Below are positions 1 to 9,362 of a stretch of 62,248 nt of DNA, in pieces. How positions within the stretch are numbered: the first letter of the stretch is position 1; each line of letters starts with the position of its first letter. The stretch comes from Halieaceae bacterium MED-G27 (GTDB lineage: Bacteria; Pseudomonadota; Gammaproteobacteria; Pseudomonadales; Halieaceae): contig NTKA01000006.1 of assembly GCA_002456975.1 (NCBI GenBank), positions 1 to 62,248 on the forward strand, given 5' to 3'. The notes under the pieces were generated by a model. It saw only the letters and a list, made by a program, of their open reading frames with translations, was not told the origin of the DNA and searched no databases. Position numbers and translations under genes: made by a program.

Positions 1-168
1 ATTTAGTCACGGCCGGGACTCTTCCCGAAGCGCGGTGCGCGTTATACCACAACCCTCGCAAGCACTAAAGCCTAAGGTTAGAAAATATGTGCATTACTGC
101 GGTAAACTAAGCCGTAGGGCGATTCGTCCCGACTTGCCTGTAGGCTTTTAACCTTTGGAGTATGTTCA
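1..168 (-). promoter_or_regulatory. Upstream region of map; probable divergent rpsB leader
   Basis: No gene is seen here. On the minus strand the first about 50 bases contain a short hairpin (CGGGA/TCCCG around positions 13-28) and a C/G-rich stretch. In many gammaproteobacteria map is divergent from rpsB-tsf, and the rpsB mRNA has a structured leader, so this may be the 5' end of an rpsB transcript running out of the window. That is inference from synteny, as rpsB itself is not present. On the plus strand the map ribosome binding site TTTGGAG is at about 154-160. Confidence 0.35.
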
Positions 169-963
169 GTGAGTAATATTGCGATCAAATCGGCAGACGA
201 CATTGAAGGGATGCGTCGCGCGGGCCAACTCGCGGCCGAAGTTCTAGAAATGATCGCGCCGAAAGTGCAGCCGGGCATATCTACAGGCGAACTCGACCGA
301 ATTTGCCACGATTACATCGTCGATCAACAGAATGCCATCCCAGCACCTCTGAATTACAAAGGCTTCCCTAAATCCATTTGCACCTCGGTCAACGACGTGA
401 TCTGTCACGGTATTCCATCGGACACCAAACTCTTGAAGCAGGGAGACATCATCAACATCGACGTTACCGTTATCAAAGATGGCTGGCATGGCGATACCAG
501 CATTATGGTCCCGGTCGGAAAAGTTGCGCCTCATGCCGATCGATTAATGCGGGTCACACAGGAATGCTTGTATAAAGCACTCGCGATTGTGAAGCCCGGC
601 ACTCGACTAGGCGACATCGGTGAAATTATTCAGGAGCATGCCGAGGGCTGTTATTATTCAGTGGTGCGCGAATACTGCGGACACGGCATTGGCAAGGTTT
701 TCCACGAGGAGCCGCAGGTTCTCCATTATGGGAGAGCAGGAACAGGGTTAGTGCTCGAGCCTGGAATGACGTTTACGATCGAACCCATGATCAATGCTGG
801 CAAGCGCCACACAAAACTCAATACTCGGGATGGTTGGACCGTCACCACCCGCGATGGTCGACTGTCGGCACAATGGGAACACACGATTGCAGTCACCGAT
901 ACAGGTATCGAAGTACTTACCGCTCGATCAGACGAAGTTTTTCCCTTCGAACAGAGCCGTTAG
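169..963 (+). CDS. map: Methionine aminopeptidase type I
   Basis: Removes the initiator methionine from nascent cytosolic proteins. It is 264 residues, the usual length of type Ia enzymes without N-terminal extension. The five metal ligands of the pita-bread fold are visible: D98 (NIDVTV), D109 (HGDTS), H172 (CGHGIG), E205 (TIEPM) and E237 (WEHTI). The start is GTG at 169, chosen because TTTGGAG lies 8 bases upstream; the ATG at 162 is in another frame. It is followed by glnD after a 54-base gap, as in Pseudomonas and E. coli. Nothing unusual. Confidence 0.97.
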   Translation: MSNIAIKSADDIEGMRRAGQLAAEVLEMIAPKVQPGISTGELDRICHDYIVDQQNAIPAPLNYKGFPKSICTSVNDVICHGIPSDTKLLKQGDIINIDVTVIKDGWHGDTSIMVPVGKVAPHADRLMRVTQECLYKALAIVKPGTRLGDIGEIIQEHAEGCYYSVVREYCGHGIGKVFHEEPQVLHYGRAGTGLVLEPGMTFTIEPMINAGKRHTKLNTRDGWTVTTRDGRLSAQWEHTIAVTDTGIEVLTARSDEVFPFEQSR

Positions 964-1017
964 ACCGAGTCTCGTCTAGCCGCGTATTTTCTCCATGGAA
1001 TTTGTGGTGGTAATCCC

Positions 1018-3627
1018 ATGAGCAGTGCCAATCCGGCCGATGACATCAGTAACCTACGGGCTCACTTAAAGCGACGTGCTGAGGAGATCAACGCGTCATT
1101 TGACCCCAATCTCCCAGTCGACTCGCTACTGATCGAACGTTCTAATTCAGTCGACAAAGCGCTGCAAACTCTGTGGGCACTCTGCGATCTTGATAGCACA
1201 GACTCCAGCCTAGTAGCGGTAGGTGGTTATGGGCGCGGCGAACTGTTCCCCTACTCCGATGTCGACATCCTTATTTTACAGCCCAATAAGAGCACCACTA
1301 ACGATACAAAAGTATCTGCGTTTGTGAGCGCGCTATGGGACCTCGGACTCAAAATTGGGCACAGCGTTCGATCGATAGACGAATGTATCGATATCGCCCA
1401 GGGTGATCTGACTGTCATCACCACCTACCTCGAGACACGTGTGCTAGTTGGAGACCCCTCGCTACTAGACACCCTAAAACTCACGATCGAGCAGAGTAAT
1501 CTATGGCCCAGCGCCACCTTCTTCGCCGCCAAACGTGAAGAGCAGGAAACGCGTCACGACAAATATGGGCGGACCGGCTATAGCCTCGAGCCCAATGTTA
1601 AGTCGAGTCCCGGTGGCCTTCGGGATCTACAGGTCATTGGCTGGATTACCCAGCGGCATTTTGGCTGCTCGATCAATGAACTGCCCACGGGGGAGTTCCT
1701 GACGGTGGAAGAGCGCGGACAACTCGCCGCGGGCAAGGATTTTTTAAGTCGGGTTCGTGCAGCACTGCACATCATGACAGGTCGGGATGAAGACCGACTT
1801 CTGTTTGAACACCAGCGCTCGCTCGCCTCTCTATGGGGCTTCCAAGACGAGGCCAAGTTGGGCGTAGAACAATTCATGCAGCTCTACTTCCGTCAGGTGC
1901 AATCGGTAGTGCACCTGACAGATCTGCTAAATACAATTTTTGACCAGAAACTTCTCCACGATTGTGAGTCACGGCCCGTCATCATTGATGAAGATTTTGA
2001 ACTGATAGACCAGCGTATAGCAGCCAGACGCGACAATGTTTTTAGCGACAAGCCGGCCAATCTACTGCGCCTATTCGTCATCATTGCCAATGATGAGCGC
2101 ATTGCGAAAATAGACCCTCATACCATCCGCCTATTGCGACAATCAGCGCAACTCATCGACGACGATTACCGAAGCGATGAGGTTCATCGCCAGCTCTTCC
2201 GCGAAGTATTGAAAGGCCAGTTCTGGATGACAAAACAACTGCGGCGCATGTTGCGGCACGGCGTCCTAGCGCGCTACCTGCCCGAGTTCGGTCAGGTCGT
2301 AGGACAGATGCAATTCGACATGTTCCACACCTATACGGTGGATGCCCACACCATGGAAGTCATCGCGAATACGCGGCGTTTTCTTCGCGCAGACTATACC
2401 GATAAGTTCCCCGTAACCACGCGAATCGCGCAGCGTTTGAGAAACCCCCTACTGCTTTTTGTTGCGGCGCTGTATCACGATATTGGCAAGGGTCGTGGGG
2501 GCGATCACTCAGAACTAGGTGCCGTCGACGCTCGACTATTTTGTGAGCAGCACTTCTTCAACGAAGCCGACACCGAACTCATTGTCTGGCTGGTGAAAAA
2601 CCACCTGTTTATGAGCTCTTTTTCGCAGCGACGCGACATCTCTGATCCCGCTGAAATCCAGCAATTTGCTGAGATAGTCGGAACAGAAGAGCGCCTAAAC
2701 TACCTCTTCACATTAACGGTCGCCGACATTAACGGCACTAATCCTGATTTGTGGAACGCCTGGCGCAGTTCATTGCTTCGTCAGCTGTATACCGAGACCA
2801 GGCGTGCGCTTCGCCGCGGGCTCACCAATCCTATAGGCAGAGTCGAAGTCATTGATGCCACCCGCAAGTCGGCAGCCCAGCTTCTTGAAAACCGGGGATT
2901 CCTCGAGGATGACATCGAAGACATTTGGTCAGCGCGGGGCGATGACTACTTTTTGCGCGAGCAAGCGGAAGATATCGCCTGGCACACGGAAGCGATTGCC
3001 GATCACGGCGAGAGCGACGAACCATTGACCCTGGTGCGTCAGTCCTCGGAGTCACCCGTCGCCAACGCGACACAAATCTTTGTCCACGCCAAACAGATCG
3101 ACAACGTTTTTGCTCGAGTCTGCTCGAGCCTCGAGGTCCTAGATCTCAGCATTCAAGATGCGCGAATCTACTCGGGTACCGACGGCGCCACCCTGGATAC
3201 CTTCTTTGTATTGCGGGGCGATGGTAGCCCCATCGATGGCACAGCTGAAAACTTCCAACAAATAGCAGACGCCATTAATAAGTCACTGGCATCGACGCAT
3301 GTCGCTCAAAGCCAACAGCGAATAGCGCGGACTTTGCGCTCCTTTGCGTTGCCGACCGACATTAGCTTTTCGATGGACAAGGATCGACAACTCACTGTCA
3401 TGGAGTTATCGGCAGCTGATCGACCCGGATTGCTGGCTCAAATTGCCCTGGTGATTAGTCAGCACGATATCTCTATCCAAGCGGCGAAGATTCAGACCCT
3501 GGGCGAACGCGTGGAAGACATATTTTTCCTCAATACAGATGACAGTGGTGCGCTCTTGGATCCAGAGCTCTGCAAAACCCTGAAAGCCAATTTGTGCACT
3601 ACCATCGATGAGGGCTTAGCAGCGTGA
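1018..3627 (+). CDS. glnD: Bifunctional PII uridylyltransferase/uridylyl-removing enzyme
   Basis: Senses glutamine and uridylylates or deuridylylates the PII proteins GlnB/GlnK, setting nitrogen assimilation state. The 869 residues carry the full four-domain order. The nucleotidyltransferase motif GGYGRGELFPYSDVD lies at about 69-83, with catalytic D81 and D83. A GlnD-type linker follows, then an HD domain near residue 486 (YHDIGKG, HSELG). Two C-terminal ACT domains start near 685 (QIFVHAKQIDNVF) and 795 (VMELSAADRPGLLAQIA). Its stop overlaps the dapC GTG start by 4 bases, which suggests translational coupling. Confidence 0.97.
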   Translation: MSSANPADDISNLRAHLKRRAEEINASFDPNLPVDSLLIERSNSVDKALQTLWALCDLDSTDSSLVAVGGYGRGELFPYSDVDILILQPNKSTTNDTKVSAFVSALWDLGLKIGHSVRSIDECIDIAQGDLTVITTYLETRVLVGDPSLLDTLKLTIEQSNLWPSATFFAAKREEQETRHDKYGRTGYSLEPNVKSSPGGLRDLQVIGWITQRHFGCSINELPTGEFLTVEERGQLAAGKDFLSRVRAALHIMTGRDEDRLLFEHQRSLASLWGFQDEAKLGVEQFMQLYFRQVQSVVHLTDLLNTIFDQKLLHDCESRPVIIDEDFELIDQRIAARRDNVFSDKPANLLRLFVIIANDERIAKIDPHTIRLLRQSAQLIDDDYRSDEVHRQLFREVLKGQFWMTKQLRRMLRHGVLARYLPEFGQVVGQMQFDMFHTYTVDAHTMEVIANTRRFLRADYTDKFPVTTRIAQRLRNPLLLFVAALYHDIGKGRGGDHSELGAVDARLFCEQHFFNEADTELIVWLVKNHLFMSSFSQRRDISDPAEIQQFAEIVGTEERLNYLFTLTVADINGTNPDLWNAWRSSLLRQLYTETRRALRRGLTNPIGRVEVIDATRKSAAQLLENRGFLEDDIEDIWSARGDDYFLREQAEDIAWHTEAIADHGESDEPLTLVRQSSESPVANATQIFVHAKQIDNVFARVCSSLEVLDLSIQDARIYSGTDGATLDTFFVLRGDGSPIDGTAENFQQIADAINKSLASTHVAQSQQRIARTLRSFALPTDISFSMDKDRQLTVMELSAADRPGLLAQIALVISQHDISIQAAKIQTLGERVEDIFFLNTDDSGALLDPELCKTLKANLCTTIDEGLAA

Positions 3628-4817
3628 ATAATGGCATGCGGAACTTACAGGCCTATCCTTTCGAAAAGCTAGCAGAGCTAACCCGTCACTCGATAGTACC
3701 GGATATAGAAGCGATACCGCTGACCATTGGCGAGCCGCAGCATGAGCCACCGCAGCAGGTATTGATCGCGCTCACTGAAGCACTCGCAGGCGCGGGGAAG
3801 TACCCATCGATCGCAGGGACACCTCCGCTTCGACAAGCCATCGCAAGCTGGCTGACGAATCGTTTCCACACTCGAGCGATTGATCCAGACCGCGAGGTAC
3901 TGCCCGTCAATGGCACCCGCGAAGGCTTGTTCGCTATTGCTCAAGCGCTAACAGCAGGCTGTGACAACCCTCGCATAGCGCTACCGAATCCGTTTTACCA
4001 AATCTACGAGGGCGCCGCTTTGTTGGCTGGGGCCATCCCGCTGTTTATAGCCGCCTCAGAAGAGAGTGGATATCTCGCCAATTATCAACACATGTCAGAC
4101 GACAAGTGGAAAGCCTGTAACCTGCTGTTTTTGTGTACACCGGGGAACCCCTCGGGGCGGGTCATCCCCATGACCGACTTGCAGCTGCTGATTGAAAAAG
4201 CGCTGGAACACGATGTCGTCTTAGTCAGCGATGAATGCTATAGCGAATTATATTTTGACGAAGAGTACCCGCCGACTGGCCTCTTAGAAGCGGCGCACGC
4301 CATGGGGAATACTGAACTCAAGCAATGCTTAGCGTTTCACAGTCTGTCGAAGCGATCCAACCTTCCCGGACTTCGATCGGGCTTCGTCGCAGGAGACGCA
4401 TCACTTATCGAGACATTCAAACGGTACCGAACCTATCATGGTTGCGCGATGCCACTGCATCACCAGGCCGCGAGCACGGTTGCTTGGTCCGACGAAACCC
4501 ATGTACTCAATAATCGAGAGCTTTATCGCCAAAAATTTGCTGCAGTATTGCCCATCTTGTCCGAGCATCTCGATGTTGAACAACCCGATGCCGGTTTCTA
4601 TCTCTGGCCACGTATTCACGGTGATGACCAAGTCTTCGCCAGGTCGCTGCTAGAGCAACAAAACGTCAGGGTGCTGCCGGGTAGCTACCTAGGCAGAGAG
4701 GTCGATGGCACAAACCCCGGATCGGGACACGTTCGAATCGCCCTCGTTTCAACCTTGCAACAAACCGTAGAGGCAGCTGAGCGAGTCGCTTTATTTCTAT
4801 CGAGGCAGGCAAAGTGA
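3624..4817 (+). CDS. dapC: Succinyldiaminopimelate transaminase
   Basis: PLP-dependent class I aminotransferase of the succinylase branch of lysine/diaminopimelate synthesis. It converts N-succinyl-2-amino-6-ketopimelate to N-succinyl-LL-diaminopimelate. The 397-residue protein has the Schiff-base lysine K243 in SLSKRSNLPGLRSGF and the fold-type I motif LFLCTPGNPSG. The reported start is the GTG overlapping the glnD stop (GTGA); an ATG four codons later (3636) is possible. Placement between glnD and dapD matches Pseudomonas, where this gene is dapC, and distinguishes it from the related argD. Its stop again overlaps the next start by 4 bases. Confidence 0.93.
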   Translation: MNNGMRNLQAYPFEKLAELTRHSIVPDIEAIPLTIGEPQHEPPQQVLIALTEALAGAGKYPSIAGTPPLRQAIASWLTNRFHTRAIDPDREVLPVNGTREGLFAIAQALTAGCDNPRIALPNPFYQIYEGAALLAGAIPLFIAASEESGYLANYQHMSDDKWKACNLLFLCTPGNPSGRVIPMTDLQLLIEKALEHDVVLVSDECYSELYFDEEYPPTGLLEAAHAMGNTELKQCLAFHSLSKRSNLPGLRSGFVAGDASLIETFKRYRTYHGCAMPLHHQAASTVAWSDETHVLNNRELYRQKFAAVLPILSEHLDVEQPDAGFYLWPRIHGDDQVFARSLLEQQNVRVLPGSYLGREVDGTNPGSGHVRIALVSTLQQTVEAAERVALFLSRQAK

Positions 4818-5539
4818 TCGACGGAACGAATCTAAAAGCGACCAGCGAGACCAGCTCTCATGCAAAGCCCAATCTGAAACCCAATCTGAAAAAAGCCGAG
4901 CGAATCGCTTACATCGATCAGAAACTCAAGGCGCTGTATCCGGAACCCCCCGTGCCACTGGATCATCAGGACCCATACACCTTGCTGGTCGCTGTGTTAC
5001 TCAGCGCACAGTGCACAGACGAACGCGTCAATCAGGTAACTCCCGCCCTCTTTGAATTAGCCGACAACCCCTTTGACATGGCGCAGCACTCAGCAGAAAC
5101 CATCCGAGAAATCATCAAGCCCTGCGGTTTATCGCCTCAGAAGTCGAAGGCGATCAAACGCTTGAGTGAAATTTTACTGGAAGAGCACGGCGGCGAGGTT
5201 CCGGCCGAATTCGAAGCACTAGAGCGCCTACCCGGTGTGGGGCACAAAACCGCATCGGTGGTGATGGCGCAATCTTTCGGGGTGCCAAGTTTTCCTGTCG
5301 ACACCCATATTCACCGATTGGCGCAACGCTGGGGGCTCACCCGCGGCCGCAATGTCAACGAGACCGAACGAGATCTCAAAAAAGCATTTGCAAGGGATAG
5401 ATGGAACGACTTGCACCTTCAAATAATTTTTTATGGGCGAGAGTACTGCACCGCGAGAGGTTGCGATGGTCGCGTGTGCGAGATTTGCACTACCTGCTTC
5501 CCCCAAAGAAAACACCCCAAAGTAGTCAATAAGCCCTGA
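4814..5539 (+). CDS. nth: Endonuclease III (DNA glycosylase/AP lyase)
   Basis: Base-excision repair enzyme that removes oxidised pyrimidines and nicks the abasic site. The helix-hairpin-helix LERLPGVGHKTA carries catalytic K145, and VDTHIHR carries catalytic D163. At 241 residues it is longer than the usual about 211, with a polar N-terminal tail containing the repeat PNLKPNLKK. The C-terminal cluster cysteines are spaced C-X4-C-X4-C-X2-C-X2-C rather than the classic C-X6-C-X2-C-X5-C, so a [4Fe-4S] cluster would have to use four of five cysteines. The gene is overlapped with dapC (GTGA) instead of following rsxE, its common position in gammaproteobacteria; rsxE in this window has no nth behind it. 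Confidence 0.93.
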   Translation: MIDGTNLKATSETSSHAKPNLKPNLKKAERIAYIDQKLKALYPEPPVPLDHQDPYTLLVAVLLSAQCTDERVNQVTPALFELADNPFDMAQHSAETIREIIKPCGLSPQKSKAIKRLSEILLEEHGGEVPAEFEALERLPGVGHKTASVVMAQSFGVPSFPVDTHIHRLAQRWGLTRGRNVNETERDLKKAFARDRWNDLHLQIIFYGREYCTARGCDGRVCEICTTCFPQRKHPKVVNKP

Positions 5540-5559
5540 GGGTAGGGAGTTAGATAACG

Positions 5560-5919
5560 ATGACTAAGGTTTATGGTATTCCAAACTGCGATTCGGTAAA
5601 AAAAGCCCGCCAGTGGCTCAGCACCAATAAAATCGATTATGAGTTTGTGGACGTAAGAGAAAGCACACCAAGTAAGTCGCATATCGACGGATGGATCGCT
5701 ACACTTGGCGCCGCTCTGCTGGTCAATAAGCGGAGCACCACCTGGAAAAACATGGATAACGAGGAGCGAGATAACGCAGAGAACGGTGACACATGTGCCG
5801 TGCTGCTCGCGAATCCGACCTTAATCAAGCGACCCGTGCTAGAGCATAACGACATTCTAGATGTCGGATTTACCGCGGCCAGCTATGCCGACCACTTCGG
5901 TATCGAGGAGAGCGCGTAA
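5560..5919 (+). CDS. ArsC/Spx-family protein (YffB type)
   Basis: 119-residue thioredoxin-fold protein of the ArsC/Spx superfamily, the family size. A single redox-type cysteine is at C10 in GIPNCDSVKKA. There is no CXXC and no arsenate-reductase HC(X)3R loop, and the family member next to dapD/dapE in many gammaproteobacteria is the uncharacterised YffB type. It starts 20 bases after nth and ends directly on the dapD ATG, so it is part of the dap operon. Its role there is unknown; calling it an arsenate reductase would be unsafe. Confidence 0.88.
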   Translation: MTKVYGIPNCDSVKKARQWLSTNKIDYEFVDVRESTPSKSHIDGWIATLGAALLVNKRSTTWKNMDNEERDNAENGDTCAVLLANPTLIKRPVLEHNDILDVGFTAASYADHFGIEESA

Positions 5920-6933
5920 ATGAGTACTGGCCTACACGCATTTGGCTTGGGCATTGCGGAAACAAACAACCAGAACAACATCATTGATGTGTTTTTCCCA
6001 GACCCCATGGTCGATTTGGGTGCTGATGCGGCATCCGCTTTGAATGGTGTCTCAGGCATCGTGAACAGTGCTGAACTCGCTGACATCGCAGAAAACGCTC
6101 GCCAAGCTGGACTCGATGGAGTCTCCGCATTGGCCAGTCGTCTGAGTGATAGCGATAAATCGATTGTCGCGGTCAACCTGCAAGACAACGAGGCCCCCGG
6201 TTCGGTAGCCGAGGCCTATTTGAAGTTACATCTGCTATCGCATCGACGGGTCAGGCCCCACGGCACCAATCTCGATGGTATCTTCCAGTTATTACCTAAT
6301 GTAGCTTGGACCAGTGAAGGTGCGGTTGACCTACACGAACTTCCGGAGCGACAGCTTACCGCTCGACTACAGGGCCGCATAATCGAGGTCGCCAGCGTCG
6401 ACAAATTTCCAAAGATGACCAATTATGTGGTGCCGAACGGTGTTCGTATCGCCCACACAGCAAGGGTTCGCCTCGGTGCCTACCTTGGCGAGGGTACGAC
6501 CGTCATGCACGAGGGCTTTATCAACTTCAACGCTGGCGCAGAAGGTCCAAGTATGGTCGAGGGTCGTATCTCGGCAGGCGTGATGGTGGGCGCAGGATCT
6601 GACCTCGGCGGCGGTTGCTCAACCATGGGCACATTGTCCGGTGGCGGCAACATTATCATCTCCGTAGGCAGCGAATGCCTGATCGGCGCCAATGCAGGCC
6701 TAGGCATACCACTGGGTGATCGATGCACCATCGAAGCGGGGCTATTTGTCACCGCGGGTACCAAGGTCACTATCCTCGATGGTGCTCGTCGTCCCGTCGA
6801 AACCGTCTCGGCTCGAGACCTATCAGGACGCTCCGATCTGTTGTTCCGTCGTAACTCGACCTCGGGTGCAGTCGAGTGCCTGACCAATAAGTCTTCGATC
6901 GAACTCAATAACATGCTGCATGACAACAACTGA
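5920..6933 (+). CDS. dapD: Tetrahydrodipicolinate N-succinyltransferase
   Basis: Transfers succinyl from succinyl-CoA to tetrahydrodipicolinate, committing it to the succinylase branch of lysine synthesis. The 337 residues match the long Pseudomonas-type DapD rather than the about 275-residue E. coli enzyme. The C-terminal half is a left-handed beta-helix of hexapeptide repeats rich in Gly, for example VMVGAGSDLGGG, CLIGANAGLG and ALINISV-like turns. The start ATG immediately follows the upstream stop. The last 14 bases overlap dapE in a different frame, so the two are co-transcribed. Confidence 0.95.
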   Translation: MSTGLHAFGLGIAETNNQNNIIDVFFPDPMVDLGADAASALNGVSGIVNSAELADIAENARQAGLDGVSALASRLSDSDKSIVAVNLQDNEAPGSVAEAYLKLHLLSHRRVRPHGTNLDGIFQLLPNVAWTSEGAVDLHELPERQLTARLQGRIIEVASVDKFPKMTNYVVPNGVRIAHTARVRLGAYLGEGTTVMHEGFINFNAGAEGPSMVEGRISAGVMVGAGSDLGGGCSTMGTLSGGGNIIISVGSECLIGANAGLGIPLGDRCTIEAGLFVTAGTKVTILDGARRPVETVSARDLSGRSDLLFRRNSTSGAVECLTNKSSIELNNMLHDNN

Positions 6934-8068
6934 CTTATCGCAACCCTCGATCGAGCTAACCAAAACGCTGATCGCTCGCCCATCGGTCACACCAGATGAT
7001 CGAGGCTGCCAAGACATCATGAGCGAGCGTTTGCAGCGCTTGGGGTTCCAGTGCGAACAGCTTGATTGCGGCGGCGTTCAAAACCTCTGGGCAACCTGGG
7101 GCAGCAGCGGTCCTATGTTGGTCTTTGCGGGGCATACAGACGTGGTGCCGTCCGGCCCCCCAGAGCACTGGGAGAGCGACCCCTTCGAACCAACAATCCG
7201 AGGTGACTACCTATTTGGACGCGGCGCTGCCGATATGAAGTCCAGCCTAGCCGCAATGATCGTTGCCACCGAGCGCTTGTTAGCTGACGCCCCTCCACCG
7301 TGCGGGCAAATCGGTTTTCTGATCACGTCGGATGAAGAAGGCCCGGCAGAACATGGTACGCGATACGTTGTCGAGGAACTGCAAAAGCGGGGCGTTGATA
7401 TCGATTGGTGCATTGTCGGTGAGCCGTCCAGTAGCGACGTCTTGGGCGACACCATCAAAAACGGTCGCAGAGGCTCCATCAATGCAAGACTAGTGATCAA
7501 AGGAAAACAGGGACATGTGGCGTATCCGCACTTGGCTGATAACCCAATGCATCGCGCCTTTGCCGCTCTCGACGCGCTAACCAAGGTCGCTTGGGATCAA
7601 GGCAATGATCACTTTGACGCGACCTCGTTACAGTTTTCAAACATCCAATCGGGTACGGGCGCAAGCAACGTGATTCCCGGCGAACTCGTTGCCGATTTCA
7701 ACTTGCGGTTTTCCACGGAGATCACAGCGGATCAAATCAAGGAGCGCTGTGAGAACCTGTTGAGGGAGCATGCTATTGATTTCGAAATCACCTGGCGCTT
7801 AAGCGGGAACCCCTTCCTAACCCAACCCGGTGCGCTGGTCAGTGCCTGCCAAGACAGTATTCTCGAGCACACCGGAGTCACGACCGAGTTAAGCACCGGG
7901 GGCGGCACGTCGGATGGAAGATTTATCGCTACCACGGGTTGCCAGATTGTCGAATTGGGCGTGGTGAATCGATCGATTCATCAGCGAAATGAGCACGTGC
8001 TAATCTCAGATATTCCGAGGCTAACAGCGATCTATCAGGCCGTGATGCACCGTCTCCTCGCCGACTGA
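6920..8068 (+). CDS. dapE: Succinyl-diaminopimelate desuccinylase
   Basis: Zinc metallopeptidase (M20 family) that hydrolyses N-succinyl-LL-diaminopimelate to LL-DAP. The 382 residues show the expected order: H72 and D74 in FAGHTDVVPSGP, bridging D105 in GAADMKSS, catalytic Glu in TSDEEGPAEHG (E139/E140), a third Glu in GEPSSSD, and the C-terminal His in NRSIHQRNEHV. It closes the glnD-dapC-nth-spx-dapD-dapE run. dapA lies about 5.6 kb away on the minus strand. Confidence 0.96.
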   Translation: MTTTDLSQPSIELTKTLIARPSVTPDDRGCQDIMSERLQRLGFQCEQLDCGGVQNLWATWGSSGPMLVFAGHTDVVPSGPPEHWESDPFEPTIRGDYLFGRGAADMKSSLAAMIVATERLLADAPPPCGQIGFLITSDEEGPAEHGTRYVVEELQKRGVDIDWCIVGEPSSSDVLGDTIKNGRRGSINARLVIKGKQGHVAYPHLADNPMHRAFAALDALTKVAWDQGNDHFDATSLQFSNIQSGTGASNVIPGELVADFNLRFSTEITADQIKERCENLLREHAIDFEITWRLSGNPFLTQPGALVSACQDSILEHTGVTTELSTGGGTSDGRFIATTGCQIVELGVVNRSIHQRNEHVLISDIPRLTAIYQAVMHRLLAD

Positions 8069-8080
8069 CTCGACAGCCCT

Positions 8081-8596
8081 TTAGTCGGAAACGAGCTCCA
8101 TACTGAGTTTGGCGCTGGTGTATTCGTCTGATAATTCGGACAAAAGCGCGCTCCACCAGTCATTACGAGCCCGACTCAAAGTACAGCTAGGTTGGCCTGC
8201 TAAGATTTGATAGTGGCCTTCTGGCCAACGGCTCAAGGCCATGTGTAACAGCCTGATGGGCAGAGCTAATTTTGTGCTGACAAACTCAAGCAACTCTGAA
8301 TTGGAGCGTTGAGCAAATTCAGCGCTCGAGCCCTGATCAGCGGTCAGGCAAAGAACAATTAGAGAGGGACTGCTATTTTGTCGAATCCAATCACCGACGC
8401 GCCCTATGTTCTCCTCTGTGGCAGCGGAGTAAGTTAGCAAAGTCCAAGATGGCTCGAGCGATACTTGATGCTCGCCCTCAATTTGCTGACAAATTGTGGG
8501 AGCCATCAAAGCCGTTAATCTCACCTCTGCTCGCAGCCACTCCTCGATCAACGATGCCGGGGGCGCGGAGTCGGCTATCAACAATACATCTGACAT
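8081..8596 (-). CDS. Uncharacterised protein downstream of rsmJ
   Basis: 171 residues with no signal peptide, membrane segment or motif I can assign. It starts MSDVLLIADSAPPASLIEEW and contains an alternating strand/helix pattern (VLLIADS, WTLLTY, PSLIVLCL) that would suit a small alpha/beta fold, but I do not recognise the family. It lies 10 bases downstream of rsmJ on the same strand, so the two are probably co-transcribed, and it is convergent with dapE. The start ATG at 8596 is the only sensible one. Confidence 0.6.
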   Translation of the reverse strand: MSDVLLIADSAPPASLIEEWLRAEVRLTALMAPTICQQIEGEHQVSLEPSWTLLTYSAATEENIGRVGDWIRQNSSPSLIVLCLTADQGSSAEFAQRSNSELLEFVSTKLALPIRLLHMALSRWPEGHYQILAGQPSCTLSRARNDWWSALLSELSDEYTSAKLSMELVSD

Positions 8597-8606
8597 TTTC
8601 TATATC

Positions 8607-9362
8607 TCACTGGATAAATACATCGTATCGAATGGTCTTACCGATAATGCTGTGGCTCGGCCTAGCGCTGCCAACTACTGTGGCTTTAACAGGTCGCTTC
8701 ACGACAATCCTCGGTACAGATTGCTCTTTGGCCCAGGCAAGCAATGCTGTCGCATCGATATCTTGTTCACTATCACTGCGTAGCGCTTGCAGCGTTGCCA
8801 AGTCCTTTTTTACCGCAGCTGTTTTTGATCGCTCAGGAAACATGGGATCCAAATAGATAACATCGTAGCCCGAGGCATCAGAAGTAGTGCTGTCGGCGCA
8901 GGTTACTGTCATTCTGCCCGCTGCCATTTGAACTTTTTGGAGCGTGCTCATCTTTGCTAGTGAGACAGCTTCCTCGAGCAGGTGAGCAACCGGAGTCATC
9001 TGCTCACACAATGTGATTCGACATCCGAGATCGGCCAATACGAAGGCATCTCGGCCCAAGCCCGCGGTCGCATCGAACACGGTAGGACACCGGTCCGCCC
9101 TGACCCCGACCGCCCGACCGATGGGCTCATTGTGCCCAGCTCGACGTCTATGCAACATTGCAGACGAGGTAAAATCCACAGTCACTGGACCGAGCACCGG
9201 CTCACTCACTCGCTGTAGCCATGAGCGCTCCACATCGATCACTAACACAACCGAGGTTGTCACTTCTGTGAGGCGCTTTGCAAAGGGAAGCCCTAATCTA
9301 GTTGCAATCCCCTGAGCCCGATGTCGATCTGCGCCGCTCGACGGGCACACCGTGCAATTCAT
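8607..9362 (-). CDS. rsmJ: 16S rRNA (guanine1516-N2)-methyltransferase
   Basis: SAM-dependent methyltransferase that makes m2G1516 in the small subunit rRNA. It is 251 residues, the family size. SAM motif I is DATAGLGRDAFVLADLG and the catalytic motif IV is YLDPMFP, both typical of RsmJ (YhiQ). Its start overlaps the stop of the upstream cyclase-like gene by 4 bases (ATGA), implying coupling. Assignment rests on motif I, DPMFP and length. Confidence 0.92.
   Translation of the reverse strand: MNCTVCPSSGADRHRAQGIATRLGLPFAKRLTEVTTSVVLVIDVERSWLQRVSEPVLGPVTVDFTSSAMLHRRRAGHNEPIGRAVGVRADRCPTVFDATAGLGRDAFVLADLGCRITLCEQMTPVAHLLEEAVSLAKMSTLQKVQMAAGRMTVTCADSTTSDASGYDVIYLDPMFPERSKTAAVKKDLATLQALRSDSEQDIDATALLAWAKEQSVPRIVVKRPVKATVVGSARPSHSIIGKTIRYDVFIQ

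Noticed and set aside
5560-5919. Arsenate reductase (ArsC)
   Set aside because: Only the Spx/YffB-type fold and one Cys are present, and the position in the dap operon is the YffB context. It should not be linked to the acr3 permease at 39.5 kb.
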